A DNA stretch of 64,000 nucleotides, taken from contig NZ_JAMBOV010000002.1 of the NCBI RefSeq assembly GCF_023715745.1, positions 577,098-641,097 on the forward strand, read 5' to 3'. The notes under the pieces are model-generated. The model was not told the DNA's origin. It saw only the letters and a program-made list of their open reading frames with translations, and ran no database searches. The translations under genes were made by a program, and so were the position numbers. Shown here one piece after another: positions 9,328 to 17,151 of this stretch. The number at the start of each line of letters is the position of its first letter. Within the stretch, counting starts at the first letter, position 1. This DNA is from Microbacterium oleivorans (GTDB taxonomy: Bacteria > Actinomycetota > Actinomycetes > Actinomycetales > Microbacteriaceae).

Positions 9328-10388
9328 CGCGGGATGCGATCCTCCACGGCGGCGGCGAGTGCGGCGAGGAGGACGACGGCGTCCCGGGGGAGCGCGGCGT
9401 CCGCGGCGAGGTTGCGTGCGGAGCGGAGGGTCTGCGCGATCATCTCGACGGTCCGCTCGCGCGCACCGCTCGCGGTGAGCTCGCGCTGAGCCTGCTCGAT
9501 CGCGATCGGGCCGGTGGGAGCCAGGGCGAGGGCGGACGCGACCTGCGGCCACGCCTCGGTCTCGGCCGCCATCGCGATCAGCGGGGTCCGCTTGGATGCG
9601 CGCAGGTCCGCGCCGGGCTCGCGCCCGGCTTCGGCCCGCGTGCCGAAGGTTCCGATCAGGTCGTCGGCCAGCTGGAAGGCGACGCCGATGGCGGAACCCG
9701 CCGATTCCAGGGCGGCGCGCTCGTCGTCGCTCGCACCGGCGAGGAGGGCACCCGCGGCCAGGGGGGCCTGGAACGAGTAGAACGCCGTCTTGTCTCGCGC
9801 CGTCCGCAGCAATGAGTCCGTCGGCGGGAGGTCCGCGCCGATGGACTGTTCGACATCCGCCAGTTCCCCTGCCGCCGAGACCAGGATCGCGTCATCGAGC
9901 AGGACGAACAACGCCGCTCGCTGGGGTGCCGTCACGGGCGCCGTCGCGATCAGTCGCGTGGCCTCGAACAGCAGCAGATCTCCGGCGAGCACCGCTGCAG
10001 CCGAGCCGAGCAGGCGCGACTCGTCGGCGTCGCCGCCCCGGGCACGGGCCCGTTCCTGGAAGCGCCCGACGACGTTCGGGATGCCGCGCCGTTCGACGTC
10101 GCCGTCGATGAGGTCGTCGTGCACGACGAACGCGGCGTGCAGCAGCTCGAAGGCGGCGGCGACCCGCCAGAGGCCGGGGGAGCGACCGGTGTCGCCGCCG
10201 AATGCCTCGAACGCGGCGACGACGAGCGCGGGCCGGAGGCGCTTGCCCCCCGTGGCCGAGGCCGCGGTGGCGTCACCGAGCGCGGCGGAGGCCTCGCCCA
10301 GTGCCGCCGATCGCACCCGCAGTCGCTCGAGGGCGACGTCCAACGCGTCGTCGATCTCGCGCCAGGTGGACGACGGCAGGGCGATCAC
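9324..10388 (-). CDS. crtE: Geranylgeranyl diphosphate synthase (polyprenyl synthetase)
   Basis: A 354-aa prenyl chain elongase. The first Asp-rich motif reads HDDLIDGD and the second reads LADDLIGTFG, as in actinobacterial IdsA/CrtE enzymes. It supplies C20 diphosphate to CrtB, and its product or a related prenyl diphosphate could be the ligand of the divergent MarR regulator, by analogy with Corynebacterium CrtR. The start GTG at 10388 overlaps the idi stop (GTGA); upstream codons to 10466 overlap idi and are rejected. Chain length (C20) is inferred from context. Confidence 0.93.
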   Translation of the reverse strand: MIALPSSTWREIDDALDVALERLRVRSAALGEASAALGDATAASATGGKRLRPALVVAAFEAFGGDTGRSPGLWRVAAAFELLHAAFVVHDDLIDGDVERRGIPNVVGRFQERARARGGDADESRLLGSAAAVLAGDLLLFEATRLIATAPVTAPQRAALFVLLDDAILVSAAGELADVEQSIGADLPPTDSLLRTARDKTAFYSFQAPLAAGALLAGASDDERAALESAGSAIGVAFQLADDLIGTFGTRAEAGREPGADLRASKRTPLIAMAAETEAWPQVASALALAPTGPIAIEQAQRELTASGARERTVEMIAQTLRSARNLAADAALPRDAVVLLAALAAAVEDRIPR

Positions 10389-10933
10389 GAGGCCCTCCGT
10401 TGCTCGTGCGGAGCGAACAGCTCGAGCTGCTGTGCCTGCAGGACGAGCCACGGGCTGAAGGCCCACGGTGTCGTCGTGATCGAGGCGTCCAGGTCGGCGG
10501 GGTCCACCCAGCGAGCCTCGGCGACCTCGTCGGGGTTCAGGTGCGGTTCGTCATCGGTGTACGCGACGTACACGGGGCAGATCTCGTGCTCGACGATGCC
10601 GGAGGCGTCGGTGGCGCGGTAGCGGAAGAGGGGGAGCGCGAGGGAGACGTCGCGCAGAGTGAGTCCCACTTCGAACGCGGCGCGGCGGTGGACGGCATCG
10701 ATCACGGGCTCGGCGGGGGCGGGGTGTCCGCAGAACGAGTTCGTCCAGACCCCCGGCCATGCGGCTTTGCCCAGTGCGCGGCGCGTCACGAGCAGCTCCC
10801 CGCGGGTGTTGTAGACGTGGCAGGAGAATGCCAGGTGCAGTGCGGTGTCCGTACCGTGGACGCTAGCCTTCGGAGCCGTGCCGATCTCGCGTCCGTCATC
10901 GTCCAGCAGAACGACGTATTCGATGTCCGACAC
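10385..10933 (-). CDS. idi: Isopentenyl-diphosphate delta-isomerase, type 1
   Basis: A 182-aa Nudix-fold isomerase that interconverts IPP and DMAPP. The catalytic Cys is in TNSFCGHPA and the catalytic Glu in VEHEICPVY, both type 1 signatures. It is first in the carotenoid operon, where it feeds crtE and supplies the DMAPP that CrtEb uses. The start is GTG 10933 with GGGAGGAAT immediately upstream. The 19-bp palindrome at 10950-10968 lies just before this start and should control the whole operon. Confidence 0.95.
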   Translation of the reverse strand: MSDIEYVVLLDDDGREIGTAPKASVHGTDTALHLAFSCHVYNTRGELLVTRRALGKAAWPGVWTNSFCGHPAPAEPVIDAVHRRAAFEVGLTLRDVSLALPLFRYRATDASGIVEHEICPVYVAYTDDEPHLNPDEVAEARWVDPADLDASITTTPWAFSPWLVLQAQQLELFAPHEQRRAS

Positions 10934-10949
10934 GATTCCTCCCGTAAGT

Positions 10950-10968
10950 TTGCTAGATTATCTAGCAA
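10950..10968. promoter_or_regulatory. Perfect 19-bp palindrome: probable operator of the carotenoid operon
   Basis: Arms TTGCTAGAT (10950-10958) and ATCTAGCAA (10960-10968) flank a single central base. The site lies between divergent idi and the MarR gene, 17 nt from the idi start and 38 nt from the MarR start. It is AT-rich against a GC-rich background and contains TAGATAAT on the idi strand, a plausible -10 box, so a bound repressor would block the promoter. MarR dimers bind sites of this length and symmetry. Not tested; inferred from position and symmetry. Confidence 0.8.
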
Positions 10969-11006
10969 TCACTCGACATGCTACAGACCGACCGGAAAGG
11001 TGTCCA

Positions 11007-11480
11007 ATGGTGGCGGAACCATGGATTCCGAGCAATGAACGCGATGCCGTGGTGCTCGGTGCCCTGGAGGCCGTCCGCGCCTTCTCGGACGCCTTGGACC
11101 GAATGTACGCCTCGATGCGCGGCGACATGGACATGAACACGACCGACCTGGCGGCCCTGCGGATGCTGATCATCCGCGAGCAGCACGGCGAGGTGGTCAA
11201 GCCGCACGATCTTGCGACGCATCTTGCGATCTCGACGGCATCGACGACGAAGCTCCTCGATCGCCTCACGGCGGACGGATACCTCACGCGCAAGCCGCAC
11301 CCGCACGATCGTCGTGCACGTGTCGTCGCCTTGACCGACGAAGCGCGTGCCACCTTCCGGCGCCATTTCGGCGAACGCCTCCGGCGCATGAAGGAGGCGA
11401 CCGAACCGTACTCCGATGACGAGCTCCGCACCATCGTGCGCTTCCTCGCCGACATGGAGCGAGCGATGCTGCCCGAGTGA
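11007..11480 (+). CDS. MarR-family regulator, probable carotenoid repressor (CrtR-like)
   Basis: A 157-aa winged-helix protein. The recognition helix region LAISTASTTKLLDRL and the wing motif DRRARVVALTDEA are MarR hallmarks; flanking helices would form the dimer. It is divergent from the idi-crt operon with a perfect palindrome in the shared 73-nt intergenic region. In Corynebacterium glutamicum the MarR protein CrtR has the same layout and is released by prenyl diphosphates, so autoregulation plus crt repression is likely. The start is ATG 11007 preceded by GGAAAGG; the frame opens earlier (10845), but that would cover the operator. Confidence 0.88.
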   Translation: MVAEPWIPSNERDAVVLGALEAVRAFSDALDRMYASMRGDMDMNTTDLAALRMLIIREQHGEVVKPHDLATHLAISTASTTKLLDRLTADGYLTRKPHPHDRRARVVALTDEARATFRRHFGERLRRMKEATEPYSDDELRTIVRFLADMERAMLPE

Positions 11481-11505
11481 CGCGGGCCTGGATGACCCGG
11501 AAAGC

Positions 11506-11548
11506 GAAGAAGGCGCCCCCTCCGGAGAGGGAACGCCTTCTTCTTTTT
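11506..11548 (+). terminator. Rho-independent terminator after the MarR gene
   Basis: A stem of GAAGAAGGCG (11506-11515) with CGCCTTCTTC (11534-11543), with a smaller inner hairpin, is followed by TTTTT. It lies between the MarR stop and the oppositely oriented initiator tRNA, so it may also end the tRNA transcript. Confidence 0.85.
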
Positions 11549-11549
11549 G

Positions 11550-11623
11550 TTGCGGGGACAGGATTTGAACCTGCGACCTCTGGGTTATGAGCCCAGCGAG
11601 CTACCGAGCTGCTCCACCCCGCG
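11550..11623 (-). tRNA. Initiator tRNA-fMet (CAT)
   Basis: A 74-nt cloverleaf on the minus strand with anticodon CAT. It has the two initiator hallmarks: no Watson-Crick pair at position 1-72 (C1 opposite A72), and three G-C pairs at the base of the anticodon stem (GGG...CCC). The T-loop reads GGTTCAAATCC. The 3' CCA is not encoded; the next genomic bases read ACA. Confidence 0.95.
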
Positions 11624-11705
11624 GCACAAGAGAAAACTCTAGCACGGCTTCTGGCGGTGCGCGAATCGGTCCGGTGAACGGCCACGCCGTCGGCAGGATG
11701 GGTTC

Positions 11706-12215
11706 ATGGTCCGCCTTGACACCGATGCCACCGCCGATGCCCGGCCCGACGGTCGCGATGAGACGCGCGACGAGCGCGCCGACCGCAACTGGAGCGAAGT
11801 CCTCCAGGAGCTGCGGGTGCTGCAGACCGGCACGCAGATCCTCACCGGGTTCCTTCTCGCTCTGGCGTTCCAGCCGTCGTTCACCGATCTGGGATCCGCG
11901 CAGCGACTCGGCTACCTGGTCCTCGTCGTCCTCTCCGCCCTCAGCGCCGTCGTGGCGCTGGCACCGGTCTCGGTGCATCGGCTCCTCTTCGCCCGTGGCG
12001 CCAAGCCGGTGATCGTCCGGTTCGGGCACGTCTGCATGATCGGAGCCCTCGTGCTGGTGTCCGCCCTGCTCGTCGGGGTCGTCGCGTTCGTGTTCGACGT
12101 CGTGGTCGGCGGTGCGGCATCCTGGATCTCGGGTGTCGCCCTCGCCGGCGTGATCCTGGCGCTGTGGCTGCTCGTCCCGCTCATCACGCGCCGTCGTTCG
12201 GAAAGGACTCCATGA
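11706..12215 (+). CDS. DUF6328 family membrane protein
   Basis: A 169-aa protein with an acidic soluble head (residues 1-30) and four hydrophobic segments (about 44-58, 68-88, 107-130, 138-160). It resembles the DUF6328 family, common in actinobacteria and of unknown function; the NWSEVLQELRVLQTG lead into the first helix is typical. The ATG at 11706 follows shortly after GGCAGGATGG. Its stop overlaps the nitrilase start in an ATGA, so the two are probably co-translated. Confidence 0.75.
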   Translation: MVRLDTDATADARPDGRDETRDERADRNWSEVLQELRVLQTGTQILTGFLLALAFQPSFTDLGSAQRLGYLVLVVLSALSAVVALAPVSVHRLLFARGAKPVIVRFGHVCMIGALVLVSALLVGVVAFVFDVVVGGAASWISGVALAGVILALWLLVPLITRRRSERTP

Positions 12216-13021
12216 CCGTCGCTCCGCTCGGCCTCGCCGTCGCCCAGTTCGCCCCGTCCGCCGACGAGGCGGCCAATCTCGACGCCATCGCCGACCTCGT
12301 CTCTCGTGCGCGCGACCGCGGGGCCGGGGTGGTCCTGTTCCCCGAGTACTCCAGTTACTTCGTGGACCCGTTCGACGCGTCCCTCGCGGCCCACGCCCAG
12401 AGCCTCGACGGTGCGTTCGTGAGCGCCCTCGCCGGCCTGGCCCGCCAGCACGAGCTCCACATCGTCGCCGGTCTCGTCGAGCGCGCCTCGAGCGGTGATC
12501 GCGTCCGCAACACGGTCGTCGCGGTCGGTGCGGACGGCGTCGTCGCGCGCTACCGCAAGCTGCACCTCTACGACGCCTTCGGCCAGCGCGAGTCGGACTG
12601 GGTGGAGCCGGGCACGATCGAGGCGCCCGAGACGTTCGAGGTCGGCGGCATCCGTTTCGCCCTCATGACCTGCTACGACCTGAGATTCCCCGAGGTCGCC
12701 CGCACCCTCGCCGACACCGGTGCACAGGTCGTCCTCGTGGCTGCCGAGTGGGTGCGGGGGCCGCTGAAGGAGGATCACTGGCGCACGCTCCTGCAGGCAC
12801 GTGCCATCGAGAACACGCTTTACGTCGCGGGCGCCGATCATCCGCCCCCGCTCGGCGTCGGTCACTCCCTCGTCATCGACCCGCTGGGGGTCCCGGTGGC
12901 GTCGATCGGAACCGCGACCGACGTGGCGGTGGCCTACATCGACGCCGGAGTCGTCGACCGGGTGCGACGGGTGAACCCCGCACTCAAGCTGCGGCGGTAC
13001 ACGGTCGCCCCCCGCGCCTGA
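12212..13021 (+). CDS. Carbon-nitrogen hydrolase (nitrilase superfamily)
   Basis: A 269-aa cytoplasmic amidohydrolase with the complete Glu-Lys-Cys triad: E45 in LFPEYSSYF, K116 in RYRKLHLYD, C154 in LMTCYDLRFPE. Length and the CYDLRFPE motif fit the omega-amidase/deaminated-glutathione amidase branch, not aliphatic nitrilases; the exact substrate cannot be read from sequence. The start is ATG 12212, overlapping the stop of the DUF6328 gene. It is convergent with the aminotransferase gene; omega-amidases often partner transaminases, which makes joint processing of keto-acid amides possible but unproven. Confidence 0.9.
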   Translation: MTVAPLGLAVAQFAPSADEAANLDAIADLVSRARDRGAGVVLFPEYSSYFVDPFDASLAAHAQSLDGAFVSALAGLARQHELHIVAGLVERASSGDRVRNTVVAVGADGVVARYRKLHLYDAFGQRESDWVEPGTIEAPETFEVGGIRFALMTCYDLRFPEVARTLADTGAQVVLVAAEWVRGPLKEDHWRTLLQARAIENTLYVAGADHPPPLGVGHSLVIDPLGVPVASIGTATDVAVAYIDAGVVDRVRRVNPALKLRRYTVAPRA

Positions 13022-13042
13022 CGGCCTTCGGATGGTGCGCGG

Positions 13043-14251
13043 TCAGCCTGCGGAAGCCGCCAGGCGACGCGCGGCCTCGGCGATGACGTCCGTCCGTTTG
13101 CATGCCGCGAAACGGACGAGACTCGCGTATTCCGCGCGGTGGTCGTCGGACACGAAAGCCGTGAGCGGGATCGCGGCGACGCCGGCCCGCTCGGGGAGGG
13201 CACGGCAGAAGTCCGCCGCATCTTCGCCGGACTCGAGCGCAGGCCGAACGTCGGCGACCGTGAAGTACGACCCCGCCGGAGTGGAGACGTCGAAGCCGGC
13301 GGCGATCAGGCCGCTGCCGAGGAGATCGCGCCGTTCGCGTTGCGTCGCGGCGAGGTCCTCGAAATAGACGTCGGGCAGTCCGAGCCCCACCGCGATGGCG
13401 GGCTGGAACGGAGCGCCGTTCACGTATGTCAGATACTGCTTCACCGCCAGGACGGCGTCGATCAGGTCGGCCGGACCGCTGACCCAGCCCACTTTCCAGC
13501 CGGTCGTCCGGAACGTCTTGCCGCCGGACGAGATCGTCAGGGTGCGCTCGGCGGCGCCGGGCAGAGTGGCGATCGGGGTGTGCGTCCCCTCCATGATCAG
13601 GTGCTCGTACACCTCATCGGTGACGATCAGGGCGTCGTGAAGCTCGGCGAGGCGCAGGATCTCGCCGCGCACCTCGGCGGAGAAGACCGTGCCCGTCGGG
13701 TTGTGCGGGTCGTTCACGAGGATCACCCGCGTCCGGTCGCTCACCGCCGCCTGGAGATCCGCGAGGTCGGGCTCCAGGGCCGGCCACCGGAGCGGAACGG
13801 GGACGAGTCGCGCGCCGGCGAGAGCGATCGCTGCGGCGTACGAGTCGTAGTACGGCTCGAAGACGACGACCTCGTCGTCGGGGCCGTCGAGAAGGGCGAG
13901 AAGGGTCGCGGTCAGCGCCTCCGTGGCGCCGGCGGTGATCAGTATCTCCCGCTCAGGATCGAGGTCGATTCCGTAGAACCGGCGCTGGTGATCCGCGACG
14001 GCCTCGCGGAGGACCGGCATGCCGCGGCCGGGCGGGTACTGATTCATCCCTGTGCGGATGGCACGGATCGCCGCATCCAGGACCTCGGCGGGTCCGTCCT
14101 CGTCCGGGAAGCCCTGACCGAGGTTGACGGCGTCATGGCGGACAGCCGCGGCGGTGATCTCGGCGAAGATCGTCGGGGCCAGCATTCCGTCGGGGGCGAG
14201 GAGGCCGGCGCCGCGGGCTGCGCGTTGCCAGGCACCGGGGATGTGCAGCAC
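13043..14251 (-). CDS. PLP-dependent aminotransferase, class I/II
   Basis: A 402-aa fold-type I aminotransferase. The family motifs are NLGQGFPDEDGP near the N-terminus, NDPHNPTG (substrate/PLP binding), TDEVYEH, and SSGGKTFRTTGWKVGW with the Schiff-base Lys near residue 245. It is closest in pattern to the YbdL/kynurenine aminotransferase and DapC-like group; the donor is unknown. I chose GTG 14251 because TACGCT lies exactly 6 nt upstream (14258-14263), the leaderless pattern seen repeatedly here; an in-frame ATG at 14308 would add 19 residues of atypical sequence. Confidence 0.88.
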   Translation of the reverse strand: MLHIPGAWQRAARGAGLLAPDGMLAPTIFAEITAAAVRHDAVNLGQGFPDEDGPAEVLDAAIRAIRTGMNQYPPGRGMPVLREAVADHQRRFYGIDLDPEREILITAGATEALTATLLALLDGPDDEVVVFEPYYDSYAAAIALAGARLVPVPLRWPALEPDLADLQAAVSDRTRVILVNDPHNPTGTVFSAEVRGEILRLAELHDALIVTDEVYEHLIMEGTHTPIATLPGAAERTLTISSGGKTFRTTGWKVGWVSGPADLIDAVLAVKQYLTYVNGAPFQPAIAVGLGLPDVYFEDLAATQRERRDLLGSGLIAAGFDVSTPAGSYFTVADVRPALESGEDAADFCRALPERAGVAAIPLTAFVSDDHRAEYASLVRFAACKRTDVIAEAARRLAASAG

Positions 14252-14397
14252 CGGCCCAGCGTACCGTCCGCTCGCGCCGACGACACCCGGTACGACCCCG
14301 GGCGTCATCCACTCCCATAGGCTGATCGGAGGGTCGGCATAGCTGGTCCACAGACTCCGGGAGCACTCTGAAGTCGCCTCGAAGAAGGAGCAGTCCC

Positions 14398-15864
14398 ATG
14401 AGCGATTCGAACACCCCCGACCCGAACACGTCCGGCGCCTCTGTGCCGCCGCGTCCGCCGCTGCCCGACTCGGGTGCCACCGGTCACCCCGCTCCCGGCA
14501 CGGCCGGCCAGCCGGAGACCGGCGCCCCTCACCCGGGGAACGGGTGGTTCGCCCACGCGCCGCAGACGTCGCAGCACCCCCAGACGTCCGGCCACCACGC
14601 CGCGGGCGCCGGCTTCGGTGCGCAGCCGACCGACACGCACGCCTCCCGCACCACTGAGGCGAAGGTCGGCTCCGGCAAGATCGTGGCCGTCCTCGTCGCC
14701 GCCGCCATCGTCGGCGCGGTCTCCGGGCTCGGCGGCGCGGCCATCGGCAACGACATGTTCGCCGCCGACGGCGGCTCCGTGGTGTCGCAGGGATCGACGA
14801 CGGTCACCGTCAACGACCCCGACACGGTCAACCAGACCACCGGCATCGCAGCCAAGACCCTCCCGAGCGTCGTCACGATCAGTGCGACGTCCTCGAACGG
14901 CGGCGGCACCGGCTCCGGGGTGGTCCTCACCTCCGACGGCTACATCGTGACCAACACCCACGTGGTGACGCTGGACGGCGCGAGCTCCGACGTCGCATTG
15001 CGCGTGACCACCTCCGACGGGAAGGTCTACGACGCGAAGGTCGTCGGGACCGACCCGATCTACGACCTCGCGGTGATAAAGCTGACGGGCGCGAGCGGGC
15101 TCACGCCCATCACCTTCGCCGATTCTGGCAAACTCAACGTGGGCGACACGACGGTCGCCGTGGGCGCCCCCCTCGGCCTGGCGAACACCGTGACCACGGG
15201 TATCGTCAGCGCGCTGAACCGCTCCATCCAGATCGCCTCCTCCGCCGTGCCGGACTCGGGCGAGCAGCAGCAGGACCAGGGGCAGAACGGAGAGTCCCCC
15301 TTCCAGTTCGACTTCGGCCAGGGTCAGCAGGGCGGCTCGGGGTCGTCGGGCACGATCTCCATCGCGGTCATCCAGACGGACGCCGCCATCAACCCGGGCA
15401 ACTCCGGCGGCGCACTCGTCGATGACAAGGGTGACCTCATCGGCATCAACGTGGCGATCGCGACGGCCGGCGGCGGATCCTCCTCCTCGAGCGAGGCGGG
15501 ATCGATCGGTGTGGGATTCTCTATCCCGTCGAACATCGTCAAGCGCGTCACGGACGAGATCATCGCGGACGGCTCCGCCACACACGGCCTGCTCGGCGCG
15601 ATGGTCGGGAACGCCGCCGACGCGCAGGACAGTGACATCGCCGGCGCCCTCATCAGTGACGTCACCTCGGGAGGCGCCGCGGCCCAGGCTGGACTGAAGT
15701 CCGGCGACGTGGTCACCGAGTTCGACGGCGTCCCGGTGCGGGACGCGACCGACCTCACGGCGCAGGTGCGTGCATTGGCCGCCGGCGCGAAGGCCAGTCT
15801 CGTGTACGTCCGAGACGGCAAGACGCTGAGCGCCGACGTGACACTCGGCGAGCTCACCGAGTAG
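14398..15864 (+). CDS. Membrane-anchored HtrA-type serine protease with PDZ domain
   Basis: A 488-aa protein with a Pro/Gly/His-rich cytoplasmic head (1-93), one membrane helix (about 94-117), a trypsin-like protease domain with H188 (NTHVV), D223 (IYDLAVI) and S336 (GNSGGAL), and a C-terminal PDZ domain (about 395-480). Extracytoplasmic DegP/HtrA proteases of this build handle envelope stress. A Gln/Gly-rich insertion (about residues 283-318) between the Asp and Ser motifs is longer than usual. GAAGGAG lies upstream of the ATG. A perfect 16-bp hairpin follows the gene. Confidence 0.93.
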   Translation: MSDSNTPDPNTSGASVPPRPPLPDSGATGHPAPGTAGQPETGAPHPGNGWFAHAPQTSQHPQTSGHHAAGAGFGAQPTDTHASRTTEAKVGSGKIVAVLVAAAIVGAVSGLGGAAIGNDMFAADGGSVVSQGSTTVTVNDPDTVNQTTGIAAKTLPSVVTISATSSNGGGTGSGVVLTSDGYIVTNTHVVTLDGASSDVALRVTTSDGKVYDAKVVGTDPIYDLAVIKLTGASGLTPITFADSGKLNVGDTTVAVGAPLGLANTVTTGIVSALNRSIQIASSAVPDSGEQQQDQGQNGESPFQFDFGQGQQGGSGSSGTISIAVIQTDAAINPGNSGGALVDDKGDLIGINVAIATAGGGSSSSSEAGSIGVGFSIPSNIVKRVTDEIIADGSATHGLLGAMVGNAADAQDSDIAGALISDVTSGGAAAQAGLKSGDVVTEFDGVPVRDATDLTAQVRALAAGAKASLVYVRDGKTLSADVTLGELTE

Positions 15865-15878
15865 CAGCATCCGGAGCA

Positions 15879-15924
15879 CGACCCCACCCCGCGATAGGCT
15901 CGCGGGGTGGGGTCGTTCTCTTTC
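15879..15924 (+). terminator. 16-bp perfect hairpin with T-rich tail; loop holds the -10 box of the next gene
   Basis: Arms 15879-15894 and 15900-15915 are exact reverse complements with a 5-nt loop (TAGGC), followed by TTCTCTTT. As an intrinsic terminator it would end the htrA message. The loop plus the first base of the 3' arm form TAGGCT (15895-15900), the apparent -10 box of the next gene, whose GTG start (15907) lies inside the 3' arm. Terminator and promoter are thus superimposed. Confidence 0.75.
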
Positions 15925-17151
15925 GCGTCGGGCAATGCCGCCCAGGTGATGAGGCTCCCGCTGCACGTCCTGGGCGTCCTGGCCACCCGGGTGGTCCCGC
16001 GCTCGCGCGATCTGTGGGTGTTCGGTTCCTCGATCGGGATCGGGGAGGGTGCCCTCGCGCTGTGGCAGGTCGCGACTGCCGCGGGAGAACGCGCCGTCTG
16101 GCTGACCGGGACGGAGAAGGATGCCGACGCTGCGCGACGTGCCGGGATGCCCTCGGCGCCCAAGCGCGGACTTCGTGGCTTCTGGCTCACGGCGCGCGCC
16201 CGCGTCGTCGTCATCACCCACGGTTCCGGTGACGTGAACCGTTACGCCACGTCCGGGTCCTACCTGGTCCAGCTGTGGCACGGCATCCCGCTGAAGCGGC
16301 TGGGACTCGATTCCCCGGTCACGGCGCGCGCTCCGTTGCCCGTGCCGGGACTGAGCCGACTCCTGCAGATCGCCTACCGGCGCACGCAGCGGCGCATCCG
16401 CCTGCTCCCCGCCGCGTCGCACCTGGTCCGGGGCCGACTGGAATCGGCCTTCGGCCTCGGTCACGAGCAGGTCCTCGTCACGGGCGAGCCACGCGTGGAC
16501 GTGCTCTCGAGCGGTCGCGAGACGGCAGAGGCACGGGCCGATGTCGAGGGGCTCGTCGGCCCGCTCGACGGCGCGAGGATCGTGCTCTACGCCCCGACCT
16601 GGCGCGACGGGGAGACGGACCCGGCGGTTCCGTCCACCGCCGAATGGGACTTGATCGGCGCGGCGCTGGAGCGTCTCGACGCCGTGCTGCTGGTGCGACC
16701 GCATCCGCTCGGCGCAGGGGAGTACCGCTCCGGGACGTCGAACCGACGCATCCGTCTTCTGGGGTCGGACCTGCTGGCCGACGTGACCCCCGCGCTTCCC
16801 GCGCTCGACGTGCTCATCACGGACTATTCATCGCTGGCGTATGACAGCGCGCTCATTCCGCTGCCGGTCGTCTTCTTCGCACCTGACGAGGACCGCTACG
16901 CCGTGGAGCGCGGCTTCTACGGGCGATACCGCGACGTGGCCGGGGATGACGTCGCGACGGACTGGGCAGGGGTCATGACGCAAGTCGCCACCGTCCTCAC
17001 CGATGACGTCGAGCGCGCGCGCCGGCTTGCCCGCGCCGAGGCACTGAGCGCACGCGTGCACGCGTTCCGCGACGGATGCAACGCGGAGCGCGTCTACGGC
17101 GCCATCCGGCGTGGGCTTGCGACGACGACCCGGACGAGGAGGCAGCCGTGA
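15907..17151 (+). CDS. CDP-glycerol/ribitol phosphotransferase family protein (TagB/TagF-like)
   Basis: A 414-aa enzyme of the CDP-glycerol:poly(glycerophosphate) glycerophosphotransferase family, which builds teichoic-acid-like polyol phosphate chains at the inner membrane face. Family motifs: LVQLWHGIPLKRL (catalytic His), APTWRDGE, VRPHPLG and LITDYSSLAYD. The start is GTG 15907, 6 nt after TAGGCT (leaderless type); an alternative ATG at 15949 would drop 14 residues and also has an AGGTG upstream. Its stop overlaps the next start as GTGA. Polyol identity (glycerol, ribitol or another) cannot be assigned. Confidence 0.88.
   Translation: MGSFSFASGNAAQVMRLPLHVLGVLATRVVPRSRDLWVFGSSIGIGEGALALWQVATAAGERAVWLTGTEKDADAARRAGMPSAPKRGLRGFWLTARARVVVITHGSGDVNRYATSGSYLVQLWHGIPLKRLGLDSPVTARAPLPVPGLSRLLQIAYRRTQRRIRLLPAASHLVRGRLESAFGLGHEQVLVTGEPRVDVLSSGRETAEARADVEGLVGPLDGARIVLYAPTWRDGETDPAVPSTAEWDLIGAALERLDAVLLVRPHPLGAGEYRSGTSNRRIRLLGSDLLADVTPALPALDVLITDYSSLAYDSALIPLPVVFFAPDEDRYAVERGFYGRYRDVAGDDVATDWAGVMTQVATVLTDDVERARRLARAEALSARVHAFRDGCNAERVYGAIRRGLATTTRTRRQP

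Noticed and set aside
14305..16704. 799-codon minus-strand frame opposite htrA
   Set aside because: Shadow of the HtrA and TagF-like genes; no motif, and no independent start signal.
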